Source: an uncultured Sterolibacterium sp. (lineage in GTDB: Bacteria > Pseudomonadota > Gammaproteobacteria > Burkholderiales > Rhodocyclaceae). Taken from it: 64,000 nt of DNA. Location: the NCBI GenBank assembly GCA_903904605.1, contig CAIVDC010000070.1:1-64000 (forward strand). Reading direction: 5' to 3'. Numbering within the stretch: position 1 is the first letter of the stretch; each line of letters starts with the position of its first letter. Shown here one piece after another: positions 36,784 through 44,756 of this stretch. A program made the position numbers and the translations under genes. Under the pieces are notes generated by a model that saw nothing but the letters and a program-made list of their open reading frames with translations, was not told the origin of the DNA and did not search any database.

Positions 36784-37998
36784 CTAAAGGCCAGCGGTAT
36801 CTTCCCCGTCGGTCTCGCGCGCCAGGCGGAATGCGTAGCTGGCGATGGGCGGGCCGAAGGTTTCAAATATCGTCACGGCACCCAGGACGATTGCGGCGAT
36901 GGTCGAGGCATGCTGCGGAAACAGTTCGCCCGAGGTCTGGACCAGTCCGATCGCCAGTCCGGCCATCGGGATCAGGAGCAGGCCGCTGGCAATACCGGCG
37001 CGCGCCGGTTTCCCGAGCAGTGCCGAGGTGGCCGCGACACCGGCCGTCTTTGCCAGGGTCCGCGCAAGCACCAGCGCAAACACCGCGGGCGCGAACTCTA
37101 TCAGCTCATGCAAATGAAGTCCTGCGCCGGCAAATACGAACAGAATGATGAAGAAGAGTTCGAACGCGGGACCGAAGGCAAGATCGGACACGACCGCTTC
37201 CTGCTCCATGCTCTTGACCAGAAAACCGACGGCCAGCGGGACGAACAGCATGGACAGCTTCAGCTCATTGGCCAGGCCGATCGCCACCATGATCGCACCG
37301 ATCACCAGCGCCAGTTTGTATTGAGGGGCCCGCTGCGTTCTCAGGGCGGCTTCGTGCAGGGCGAACGCAATGACCAGTCCCAACAGCAGCGAGCCGACAA
37401 AGCGGAACAAGGGCTGGAAGATCATGGTCGTCCAATCCGCGCCCGTCGAGTAGTGCAAGGCCGGCAGGGTGGCGGAGAACGCGACGAAGGAGATGAGGTT
37501 GTTGAGGGCGATCAAGGTCTCGCTGGCTTCGGTCACCCTGCCCCGGGCGCCGACTTCGTGCGCCACGTGGAGCAGCACCGCCGGCGAAGACGAGATGGCG
37601 ATGGCGGCAACCAGCGCTGCGATGACGAAAGGAATGCCGAACAGGTGCAATACGTAGGAAACCAGGCCGAAGGTCGCCGCGCTCTCGATCAGCGAGGTGA
37701 ATAACAGGCCCGGGGAGTGCCAGAAATGCCTGACGTCCAGCGACAGGCCGAGGCGGTAGAGAATCAGCGCCAGGGCGATGTCGATGAGGACGCGCGACCC
37801 GGCCATCGTTTCCTGGCTGAGCAGTCCGAGTCCGCTGGGACCGCAGAGGAAACCGACCACCATGAACCCGGTGATGCTCGGCAGCCAGGACAGGCGATGC
37901 GCGACGTAGCCGCCCACGGAACCGATGATCAGCATCAAGCCGAAGACGATCAGCGGCGTCAGCGTGATGGCTATCGGCCAGGCCGGCAGATAGCTCAT
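36784..37998 (-). CDS. CPA2-family cation:proton antiporter (second of three)
   Basis: The 404-residue membrane protein has CPA2-like segments GYVAHRLSWLPSITGFMVVG, LIDIALALILYRLGLSLD, ISSSPAVLLHVAHEVGARG and LLIPMAGLAIGLVQTSGELF. It is more distant from KefB-type proteins than the antiporter at 35494 and closer to the one at 39952. The TM5-equivalent region carries SSSPAVLL with TLIALNNLISF where LDD-type acidic residues would be expected. Ion coupling may therefore differ from standard CPA2. It lies 47 nt downstream of the C26 hydrolase gene on the same strand and is probably the last gene of that operon. It ends in TAG. Confidence 0.88.
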   Translation of the reverse strand: MSYLPAWPIAITLTPLIVFGLMLIIGSVGGYVAHRLSWLPSITGFMVVGFLCGPSGLGLLSQETMAGSRVLIDIALALILYRLGLSLDVRHFWHSPGLLFTSLIESAATFGLVSYVLHLFGIPFVIAALVAAIAISSSPAVLLHVAHEVGARGRVTEASETLIALNNLISFVAFSATLPALHYSTGADWTTMIFQPLFRFVGSLLLGLVIAFALHEAALRTQRAPQYKLALVIGAIMVAIGLANELKLSMLFVPLAVGFLVKSMEQEAVVSDLAFGPAFELFFIILFVFAGAGLHLHELIEFAPAVFALVLARTLAKTAGVAATSALLGKPARAGIASGLLLIPMAGLAIGLVQTSGELFPQHASTIAAIVLGAVTIFETFGPPIASYAFRLARETDGEDTAGL

Positions 37999-38045
37999 CG
38001 AAACGCGCTCACGGGATTACTCCGGCGACGAAGGCCAAACATCGA

Positions 38046-38822
38046 TCACGGGCGCGCGGTCGTGAGGAAGGCCTCAAGCAGCGGCGCGCAGTCGAGAAGT
38101 TCGCCTTCCGCCTGCTGGTGGAACTCCGGATGCCACTGCACGCCGTAGACGAAACTGCGGCCCTTCCAGCGTATCGCCTCGACTTCGCCGTCCTCGGAGG
38201 TGGCCTCCACCAGCACGTCCCGGCCCAGGCGGTTGACGCCCTGGTGGTGTATGGAGACGACGCGTCCGCCGGCGACTCCCTGGAACCATCGGCAGAGCTG
38301 GCTCCCCTCGGCGAAAGTCACGCTATGGAAATTCCTGTCGTAGGCCTCGCTCTCGTGGGCGACCGAACCCGGCCGAAGGCTCGGCAGGTCCTGATGCAAG
38401 GACCCGCCCAGGGCGACATTGATCAGCTGCATGCCGCGGCAGATCCCGAGCACGGGCTTGCCGGCTTCCATGAACTCATGCAGGAGTTCCAATTCGTAGG
38501 CATCGCGCACCGGGTCTCCCGCCCATTCGGGCCGCAAGGGTTCTTCGCCGTAGGCGCGCGGGCTGACGTCGGTGCCGCCCTGCAGAATCAGGCCGTCGAG
38601 ATATTCCGCGTAATCGCGCAGGCGGATGTTGCTGCGTATCAGCATGCCGTCCTGGACCACCGACGGCACCATCAGCACGATCACATCCCGGGCCATGACC
38701 CACTGCGCGATGGATTGCTCCAGTACCTGCAGGGTCTTGGTCTGGAGACCGTGGCTGCCCAGCGCCGGATGGGCTATCCGCGCCGAGAGGCCGATGCGGA
38801 TGGGGCGGCGTCGTCCTATCAT
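38046..38822 (-). CDS. Class I glutamine-amidotransferase-like gamma-glutamyl hydrolase (peptidase C26, PuuD-like)
   Basis: The 258-residue cytosolic enzyme has the C26 fold. The nucleophile cysteine is in [20 protein letters not shown], and the His-Glu pair is in [26 protein letters not shown] matches the PuuD / gamma-glutamyl-GABA hydrolase subfamily. It would hydrolyse a gamma-glutamyl amide. No other polyamine or GABA pathway gene is nearby, so the true substrate may instead be the product of the adjacent YbdK ligase. The ATG overlaps the ybdK stop (ATGA), which implies coupled translation. Confidence 0.9.
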   Translation of the reverse strand: MIGRRRPIRIGLSARIAHPALGSHGLQTKTLQVLEQSIAQWVMARDVIVLMVPSVVQDGMLIRSNIRLRDYAEYLDGLILQGGTDVSPRAYGEEPLRPEWAGDPVRDAYELELLHEFMEAGKPVLGICRGMQLINVALGGSLHQDLPSLRPGSVAHESEAYDRNFHSVTFAEGSQLCRWFQGVAGGRVVSIHHQGVNRLGRDVLVEATSEDGEVEAIRWKGRSFVYGVQWHPEFHQQAEGELLDCAPLLEAFLTTARP

Positions 38823-39949
38823 GGCGTGCTTCCCTTTCGAAAAATTCTCACCGCCGCTTCGACCATGCCCTCCACGCCGCCCTCGTCGGCGAATTGCCGG
38901 CGCAGCAGGCTGGCGTCATTGCCGGAGTAGGCAATTTCGCGCTGCAGTTCGTCAAGTGCGCCCTGGCTGCCGAGAGCGGCCGCATGCGGCGTAAGGCGGC
39001 GCAGGGTGGCGAGGATGTCCTCGCGCAGCGAAATGCTCTCGTTGTTCTTGGGATGAACCAGAACACCGTCGAGACCGAAGCGGCAGGCCTGGAAACGGTT
39101 GTAATTGTAGACGAGATAATCGTCTTCGGCCGGTGCAGCCTCGCTGCGTTCGAGCAGCATCCGGCACAGCGCCTGCAGATAGGCGGCCAGTGCCGCAGCC
39201 CGTTCGACCGTGAGCGGCGTGTCGCAGACGCGCAACTCGATGGTACCGTATTCGGGCTTGGGGCGGATGTCCCAATAGAAGTCCTTCATGCTCCTGACCA
39301 CACCGGTCTTCTCCATCTTGGCGAAGTAGCCCTGCTCGAAATCCGACCACTTGAGCAGGAAAGGCGCACGGCCGCTCATGGGAAAGGCGAACACGGAATT
39401 CAGGCGGGCCGAGTCGAACAAGGTGTCGGCTCCCTGGGAGAACGGGGAGGAAGCCGACAAGGCTATGAAATGAGGCAGGTAGGGATTCAAGGCATGGAGC
39501 AGGTAGAGGCCCTCGTCGGCGCTGGCGCAGCCAATGTGCACGTGCTGGCCGAAGACCGTGAATTGCTTGGCGAGATAGCCGTACAGTTCGGACAGATGCT
39601 GGAAGCGCGGATTGGCGAAGATGCGCCGGTCGAACCAGTGCTGGAACGGATGGGTACCGCCGCCGCACAGGGCAAGGTTGAGGCGGTCGCCGGCGGCGAC
39701 CAGGGTGTCGCGGATGAGGCGCAGCTGCGCCAGCAACTGGTCGTGGCGGGTATGCACGTCGGTGGCTATTTCGATCATGCTCTCGGTCATTTCGGGCTTC
39801 ACGTCGCCGGGAAATTTCCTGCGTTCCAGGAGGTGAAGCAGGTCGCCCGCCGAGGCCGACAGATCGAAGTCGGTCGGATTGACGAGCTGCAGTTCAAGCT
39901 CGACGCCCATGGTCAGGGCTTCGCCGGCCTTGAAGGGGACCAGTGCCAT
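38819..39949 (-). CDS. ybdK: YbdK-type carboxylate-amine ligase (GCS2 family)
   Basis: The 376-residue ATP-dependent ligase belongs to the glutamate-cysteine ligase 2 family. E. coli YbdK has weak glutamate-cysteine ligase activity, and its physiological substrate is unknown. Family motifs are [12 protein letters not shown] at the N terminus, [21 protein letters not shown] and [14 protein letters not shown]. The start MALVPFKAG at 39949 has GGAGG 6 nt upstream. It lies 2 nt after the stop of the CPA2 antiporter and overlaps the C26 hydrolase by ATGA. A long frame extending to 40870 is shadow over the antiporter and was trimmed. Confidence 0.93.
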   Translation of the reverse strand: MALVPFKAGEALTMGVELELQLVNPTDFDLSASAGDLLHLLERRKFPGDVKPEMTESMIEIATDVHTRHDQLLAQLRLIRDTLVAAGDRLNLALCGGGTHPFQHWFDRRIFANPRFQHLSELYGYLAKQFTVFGQHVHIGCASADEGLYLLHALNPYLPHFIALSASSPFSQGADTLFDSARLNSVFAFPMSGRAPFLLKWSDFEQGYFAKMEKTGVVRSMKDFYWDIRPKPEYGTIELRVCDTPLTVERAAALAAYLQALCRMLLERSEAAPAEDDYLVYNYNRFQACRFGLDGVLVHPKNNESISLREDILATLRRLTPHAAALGSQGALDELQREIAYSGNDASLLRRQFADEGGVEGMVEAAVRIFRKGSTP

Positions 39950-39951
39950 GG

Positions 39952-41142
39952 TCAACCTCCCTCCTTGTGGTGCGCTTCGCCGGCCCAGATCAAGGCGCGT
40001 TGCGTCACGATCGGGCCCACCACCTCGAGCAGCAGGGCGATCGCGGCGACGCCGGCGACCTCGTCGAGCGCGTCGAGATTGAGGTGACGGGTCTGTTCCA
40101 GCAGCAGGACGACAAACACCGAATTCGGCGTCATCGCCAGTCCCGTCAGAACCCCCTTGCGCCAGGTGATTCCACTCACGCGGGCGAACAGGGTCGTGGC
40201 CGCCGTCTTCACCAGCAGGCGCAGTGCGACCACGGCCAGCGCCAGCCCGATGCCGGACAGCACCTGCCGCCATTCGAGCGAGGCGGCAACGAAGACGAAC
40301 AGCAGCACCGTCAGGAGGTCGCCGAGCGCGCCGAAGTTGCGCTGTGCCTGCGACAGGATCACCCGCCGGTGCCGGGCGACCAGGCCGAACACCAGCGCGG
40401 CCAGGAGCGGCGAGAACTTGAAGGCATGGGTCAGCGCCGTCAGCAGCAGGGTCGCCACGGCGAAGGCGACGGTGGCATTCCGGTCGATGCTGCCGATACT
40501 CCGCAGCAGTCCCGGCAGGGCAACGCCGAACAGGGCACCGATGCCGGCCGATACCGCGACCACGACGAGGCTGTTCCAGACAACATGGAAGATACTGCCG
40601 GCGCTGTTCAGTATCGAATAGCCGATCACCGCCTTGAACACCACGACGGCGAGCACGCAGTTGAACGCCGACAGGTGCAGCAGCCGCTCGGTGACCTGGC
40701 CGGAACTCCTGAGTTCGTTCGCCACCCTGAGCACGGCCGCCGGGGACGTGGACATCGCCAGCGCCGCCAGCAGCAGCGAAGGCACGAGAGGCACGGCAAA
40801 CGCCCGGGCCAGCATGAACACGGCGGCGAAAGTACCGGCCGCCTCTACCGCGCTGGTCACGCCCAGCCACGGATTGGCGCGCAGCCAGCGCAGGTTGATG
40901 CGATAGCCCAGTTCGAACAGGATCAGCGCAAAAGCGAAGTCGGCCAGGAGCGCGACCGGACCGCCCGAAGGGTCGGAAAGGAATCCGCCCTGGTGCGCGG
41001 CCATCAGGAAACCGGCGACACCGTAGCTGCTGATGCGCGGCAGGGACAGCCAGCGGTGCCCTGCCTCGCCGGCCATCCAGGCGATGGCGATCGCAGCCGG
41101 CCAGGCGATGCCGCTCAATGTCGTCAGTAGCGTTTCCAGCAT
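39952..41142 (-). CDS. CPA2-family cation:proton antiporter (third of three)
   Basis: The 396-residue membrane protein has about eleven to twelve hydrophobic segments. It resembles the antiporter at 36784, with [54 protein letters not shown] and [20 protein letters not shown]. As in that paralogue, the middle motif is STSPAAVL with [14 protein letters not shown] rather than the LDD motif of typical CPA2. No regulatory domain follows. It is the first gene of the operon antiporter-ybdK-C26-antiporter, with ybdK starting 2 nt downstream. It is divergent from pqiA across 101 nt. Confidence 0.88.
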   Translation of the reverse strand: MLETLLTTLSGIAWPAAIAIAWMAGEAGHRWLSLPRISSYGVAGFLMAAHQGGFLSDPSGGPVALLADFAFALILFELGYRINLRWLRANPWLGVTSAVEAAGTFAAVFMLARAFAVPLVPSLLLAALAMSTSPAAVLRVANELRSSGQVTERLLHLSAFNCVLAVVVFKAVIGYSILNSAGSIFHVVWNSLVVVAVSAGIGALFGVALPGLLRSIGSIDRNATVAFAVATLLLTALTHAFKFSPLLAALVFGLVARHRRVILSQAQRNFGALGDLLTVLLFVFVAASLEWRQVLSGIGLALAVVALRLLVKTAATTLFARVSGITWRKGVLTGLAMTPNSVFVVLLLEQTRHLNLDALDEVAGVAAIALLLEVVGPIVTQRALIWAGEAHHKEGG

Positions 41143-41208
41143 CAGGCGTCCTTAGGCAAGCGGGGTGATTGCCGTCCGCGCTTACGCGGCGGCAAGCCTT
41201 TGGTGTGC

Positions 41209-41214
41209 TAGATT
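41209..41214 (+). promoter_or_regulatory. Candidate extended -10 (TGcTAGATT) before the pqi operon
   Basis: TAGATT preceded by TG and one base forms an extended -10 element 30 nt before the first pqiA ATG. There is no good -35 hexamer, which is tolerated with an extended -10. The call rests on this match and its position only. Confidence 0.35.
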
Positions 41215-41243
41215 GTACAGGCTACCGTCTTGGCCGATCGACC

Positions 41244-41855
41244 ATGTCCGCACCCTCACTGATAGCCTGTCGCGAATGCGACCTGCTGCACCGCCAGGCG
41301 CCGCTGCCGCCCGGCGGCGAGGCGCGCTGCACGCGCTGCGGAGCTCGCCTTTACCGCTGGACGCGCCCCGATGCCAACGATCGGACGCTGGCGCTGGCGC
41401 TCACCGCCTGCATCCTCTTCATCGTCGCCAACGCCTTTCCGATCCTCGGCCTGGAAGTCCAGGGGGTCAGCGACAGCACGACGCTGCTCCATGCGGTGCA
41501 GTCGCTCTGGAACGACGGCGCCTATGCGGTGGCGGCGCTGGTCTTCTTCACCACCGTCTTCGTGCCGGCAGCCGAACTCCTCGGCATGGTCTGGGTGCTG
41601 CTCGCCCTGCGCCTCGACGCGCGCGGCCAGGCCACGGTGCCGATGCTGCATTTCATCGAGAGCGTGAAGCCCTGGGGCATGGTCGAAGTGTTCGTGCTCG
41701 GCGTGCTGGTGTCGCTGGTCAAGCTCACGCACGTCGCGACGGTCGAGCCCGGCGTGGCGCTGTTTTCCTTCGCCGCGCTGATGGCGCTGATCGCCGCGAC
41801 GGCCGCGGAATTCGACGCCGACGCCGCCTGGGCGCAGCTGGAGGCCGGGCGGTGA
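41244..41855 (+). CDS. pqiA: PqiA-domain membrane protein, first half
   Basis: The 203-residue inner-membrane protein is homologous to one half of E. coli PqiA, which has two such halves in one chain. A small zinc knuckle (CRECDLLHRQ, then CTRCGARLY) precedes four hydrophobic segments, including LALALTACILFIVANAFPIL and VFFTTVFVPAAELLG. The motif VKPWGMVEVFVLGVLVSLVK is typical. Pqi is thought to move lipid between the membranes with PqiB and PqiC. The ATG at 41244 was chosen because the protein then begins with the zinc knuckle. It overlaps the second pqiA-like gene by GTGA. Confidence 0.92.
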   Translation: MSAPSLIACRECDLLHRQAPLPPGGEARCTRCGARLYRWTRPDANDRTLALALTACILFIVANAFPILGLEVQGVSDSTTLLHAVQSLWNDGAYAVAALVFFTTVFVPAAELLGMVWVLLALRLDARGQATVPMLHFIESVKPWGMVEVFVLGVLVSLVKLTHVATVEPGVALFSFAALMALIAATAAEFDADAAWAQLEAGR

Positions 41856-42490
41856 GGCCGGCGCCGAGCGCATCCCGGACCGCGGCCCGTCAGGGCCTGC
41901 TCGCCTGCGAGGTATGCGCGCTGGTCAGCCGCGCACCGCCGCCCGGTTGCGATGCCCGCTGCCCGCGCTGCGCGGCGGCGCTCCATAGCCGGAAACCGGC
42001 GAGCCTGGCACGGACCTGGGCCTTCCTCATCGCGGCGATGCTGCTCTACGTGCCGGCCAATATCCTGCCCATCATGGATACCAGCTCGCTCTTCGGCACG
42101 GAGCGCAACACCATCCTCTCCGGCATCGCCTTTCTGTGGACCTCGGGCTCCTGGGTACTTGCGGCGCTGGTGTTCTTCGCCAGCATCGTGGTGCCGCTGG
42201 CCAAGATGCTGGCGCTGACGCTCCTGGCCACCTCGGTGCAGATGCGCACCGCCTGGCAGCCGCGCACGCGCACGCGGCTGTACCGCGTGATAGAGTTCTC
42301 CGGGCGCTGGTCGATGCTCGACATCTATGTCGTGACGATGCTGGTGGCCCTGGTCCAGATCAACACGCTCGCTTCGATACACGCCGGGCCGGGGGCGGCA
42401 GCCTTCGGCGCGGTGGTCGTGCTCACCATGTTCGCCGCCGCGAGCTTCGATCCGCGCCTGATCTGGGACACCCAAGGAGAACAAGCATAA
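41852..42490 (+). CDS. pqiA: PqiA-domain membrane protein, second half
   Basis: The 212-residue protein begins with GTG at 41852, overlapping the stop of the first half (GTGA), with GGAGG about 8 nt upstream. It has its own zinc knuckle (CEVCALVSR, then CPRCAAAL) and four membrane segments (FLIAAMLLYVPANILPIMDT, VFFASIVVPLAKMLALTLLA). The typical ending SGRWSMLDIYVVTMLVALVQ is present. Together the two halves reconstruct a full PqiA. Its TAA stop lies exactly where the ATG of pqiB would be expected: the sequence reads GCATAACG, whereas an ATGA junction would read GCATGACG. Confidence 0.92.
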   Translation: MRPAPSASRTAARQGLLACEVCALVSRAPPPGCDARCPRCAAALHSRKPASLARTWAFLIAAMLLYVPANILPIMDTSSLFGTERNTILSGIAFLWTSGSWVLAALVFFASIVVPLAKMLALTLLATSVQMRTAWQPRTRTRLYRVIEFSGRWSMLDIYVVTMLVALVQINTLASIHAGPGAAAFGAVVVLTMFAAASFDPRLIWDTQGEQA

Positions 42491-42537
42491 CGCAGACGCC
42501 GCAGCTGCCGGATCCGCTGGACATCCCCGAGGCGCGC

Positions 42538-44133
42538 GTGACGCCGCACCGGCGCTGGTCGCTGCAGCTGGTCTGGCTGATCCCGATCGTCGCCGCGCTG
42601 ATCGGCGGCTGGCTCGCAGTCAAGGCCGTGATCGAGCGCGGCCCGACGATCAGCATCAGTTTCAGCACCGCGGAAGGACTGGAACCGGAGAAGACGCGCG
42701 TCAAGTACCGCAGCGTGGACATCGGCCACGTCACCGCCGTCGCGTTTTCCGAGGACCGAAAGCGGATCGTCGCGACGGTGGCCCTCTCCAAGCAGGCCGA
42801 TCCCTTGCTCGTCGCCGACACGCGTTTCTGGGTGGTGCGTCCGCGCGTCACCGGCACGCAGATCTCGGGCCTGGGCACGCTGCTCTCCGGCGCCTACATC
42901 GGCATGGACGCGGGTACATCGAGCGAGCCGCGGAGCGAGTTCGTCGGCCTGGATGTGCCGCCCATCGTCACCGGCGATCTTCCCGGCCGCCAATTCCTGC
43001 TCCACGCCAGCGATCTCGGCTCGCTGGATATCGGCTCGCCGGTGTACTTTCGCCGCGTCGAGGTCGGCTCCATCGTCGCCGACGAACTCGACAAGGACGG
43101 TGCGGGAGTCATGCTGCACGTGTTCATTCATGCGCCCTACGACCGTTATGTCAAGGCCGACACGCGTTTCTGGAACGCCAGCGGCTTCGACGTCGCGCTT
43201 GATGCCAATGGCATTCGCGTGAACACCGAGTCGATTGCCTCGCTGCTGCTCGGCGGCGTCGCCTTCCAGGCCCCTCCCGAGTCCGCCCAGGCGCCGCCGG
43301 CGCAGGAGAATGCCCGCTTTCCGCTCTACCCGGACCGCGGCAAGGCGATGCGCCTGCCCGATACCGCCGAGGAGACCTACCAAGTGGTGTTCGACGAGTC
43401 GGTGCGCGGCCTCTCGATCGGCGCGCCGGTGGACTTCCGCGGCGTGCTGGTGGGCGAAGTCACCGCCATCGATGTCGACTTCGATCCGAAGAACGCCACG
43501 ATCCGCATTCCGGTCGAAGTCCGGCTCTACCCCGACCGGCTGCGCGGCAGGGGCAAGCCGGGCGCCGTGCCGCCCGGTGCGCTCATCGACCGACTGGTCC
43601 GTCGCGGTCTGCGTGCCCAGCTGAAGAGCGGCAGCCTGATCACCGGCCAACTTTTCGTCGCGCTCGATTTCTTTCCCGGGGAAGCGCAGGCGACGGTGCT
43701 GAGGCGCAACGGCCGCGCCGAGATTCCCACCGTGGCGAGCAGCCTCCAGGAACTGCAGACGACGCTGCTGCGCTTCGCCCGCAAGCTGGACAGGCTGCCG
43801 CTGGAGGCCACGGTCGGCGACGCACGCAAGACGCTGAAGGCGCTCGAAAGCACGCTTGCCGCAAGCGAGCATGCCGTGAAAATGATCGACAGCGATCTCG
43901 CGCCGCAAGCGGCGCGCACGCTGGCGGACCTCGGCCGCACCTTGTCGGGCGTGGACAAGACGCTCGCCGGCCTCGACGCCTTGCTCGCCAAGGATGCGCC
44001 CGTGCAGCGCGACTTGCACGACACGCTGCGCGAGGTCGCGCGCGCGGCCGAGGCGCTGCGCAATCTCGCCGATTACCTCGGGCGCAACCCGGGTGCGATC
44101 CTGCGCGGCGGCACCGGGGAACAGCCGCCGTGA
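42538..44133 (+). CDS. pqiB: PqiB-like MCE protein; original ATG apparently replaced by ATA at 42487
   Basis: Periplasm-spanning protein with one N-terminal membrane anchor (LQLVWLIPIVAALIGGWLAV) and three MCE repeats, each starting with segments like GPTISISFSTAEGLEPEKTR, YFRRVEVGSIVADE and VDFRGVLVGEVTAIDVD. A C-terminal helical region then reaches about residue 530. MCE hexamers of this type form lipid channels between the two membranes. Family-like sequence begins at codon 42487 (ITQTPQLPDPLDIPEARV), which is ATA with AAGGAG 7 nt upstream. The first usable start is then GTG at 42538 with GAGG 5 nt upstream, giving 531 residues and still including the anchor. The gene overlaps pqiC by GTGA. 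Confidence 0.85.
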   Translation: MTPHRRWSLQLVWLIPIVAALIGGWLAVKAVIERGPTISISFSTAEGLEPEKTRVKYRSVDIGHVTAVAFSEDRKRIVATVALSKQADPLLVADTRFWVVRPRVTGTQISGLGTLLSGAYIGMDAGTSSEPRSEFVGLDVPPIVTGDLPGRQFLLHASDLGSLDIGSPVYFRRVEVGSIVADELDKDGAGVMLHVFIHAPYDRYVKADTRFWNASGFDVALDANGIRVNTESIASLLLGGVAFQAPPESAQAPPAQENARFPLYPDRGKAMRLPDTAEETYQVVFDESVRGLSIGAPVDFRGVLVGEVTAIDVDFDPKNATIRIPVEVRLYPDRLRGRGKPGAVPPGALIDRLVRRGLRAQLKSGSLITGQLFVALDFFPGEAQATVLRRNGRAEIPTVASSLQELQTTLLRFARKLDRLPLEATVGDARKTLKALESTLAASEHAVKMIDSDLAPQAARTLADLGRTLSGVDKTLAGLDALLAKDAPVQRDLHDTLREVARAAEALRNLADYLGRNPGAILRGGTGEQPP

Positions 44134-44723
44134 GACGCCGCGGCCTGCTGCTGGCGGCGTCCTTGCTCCTGGCCGCCTGCGCGACGCCGGTCGCGACGCG
44201 CTACTTCACGCTGCAAGGCGAACCGCCGACGGCCGTGCCCGCGGGAGCCGCAGCACCCGCCTACCATGTCGCGATCGGCCCGGCCACCGTGCCGGAGGCA
44301 TTGGACCGGCAGCAGCTCGTGCTCCGCGTCGGGCCGCATCGCGACGTGATTTCCGACGCCGACCGCTGGTCCGCACCCTTGAAACGCGAGATTCCGCGCG
44401 TCATCGCCGAGCAGGTGGCACAAGATCTGCCCGCGGCGGGCGTCGCCGTTGACTCGGAGTACGGCGGGCAGGACGCGGACTACCGGGTATCGATCGACGT
44501 GCTGCGTCTCGAGGCGGTGCCCGGCGGTTCGGTCACGTTCGAAGCGGCGTGGAGTGTGCGCAGCGGCAGCGGCGTTCGCCTGCACGAAGCGCGTTCCCTG
44601 TTCGTCGAGACGGTGCAGGCCCCGGGAGTGGCTCCGCTCGTCGCGGCCCAGGCAAAAGCCGTGGCCGCCCTGGGGCACGAAATCGCCGGGGCGCTGGCGG
44701 GCCTCAGGCGGGGCAAACGATAG
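44130..44723 (+). CDS. pqiC: PqiC-like lipoprotein (DUF330 / ABC transport auxiliary)
   Basis: The 197-residue outer-membrane lipoprotein has the clear lipobox LLLAAC near residue 16. The mature protein starts ATPVATRYFTLQGE and shows the family segments HVAIGPATVPEALDRQQLVL, SDADRWSAPLKREIPRV and YRVSIDVLRLEAVPGG. In E. coli PqiC closes the PqiB channel at the outer membrane. The GTG start overlaps the pqiB stop (GTGA). It is the last gene of the pqi operon and is convergent with kup, 33 nt away. Confidence 0.92.
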   Translation: MRRRGLLLAASLLLAACATPVATRYFTLQGEPPTAVPAGAAAPAYHVAIGPATVPEALDRQQLVLRVGPHRDVISDADRWSAPLKREIPRVIAEQVAQDLPAAGVAVDSEYGGQDADYRVSIDVLRLEAVPGGSVTFEAAWSVRSGSGVRLHEARSLFVETVQAPGVAPLVAAQAKAVAALGHEIAGALAGLRRGKR

Positions 44724-44756
44724 GCGCCCGGCCGCTCGGCGCAACCCCCCTGACCT

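Noticed and set aside
38819..40870. A 683-codon fusion of an N-terminal domain to YbdK
   Set aside because: The first 307 codons are a shadow over the antiporter gene. The YbdK start at 39949 has its own GGAGG and normal family length.
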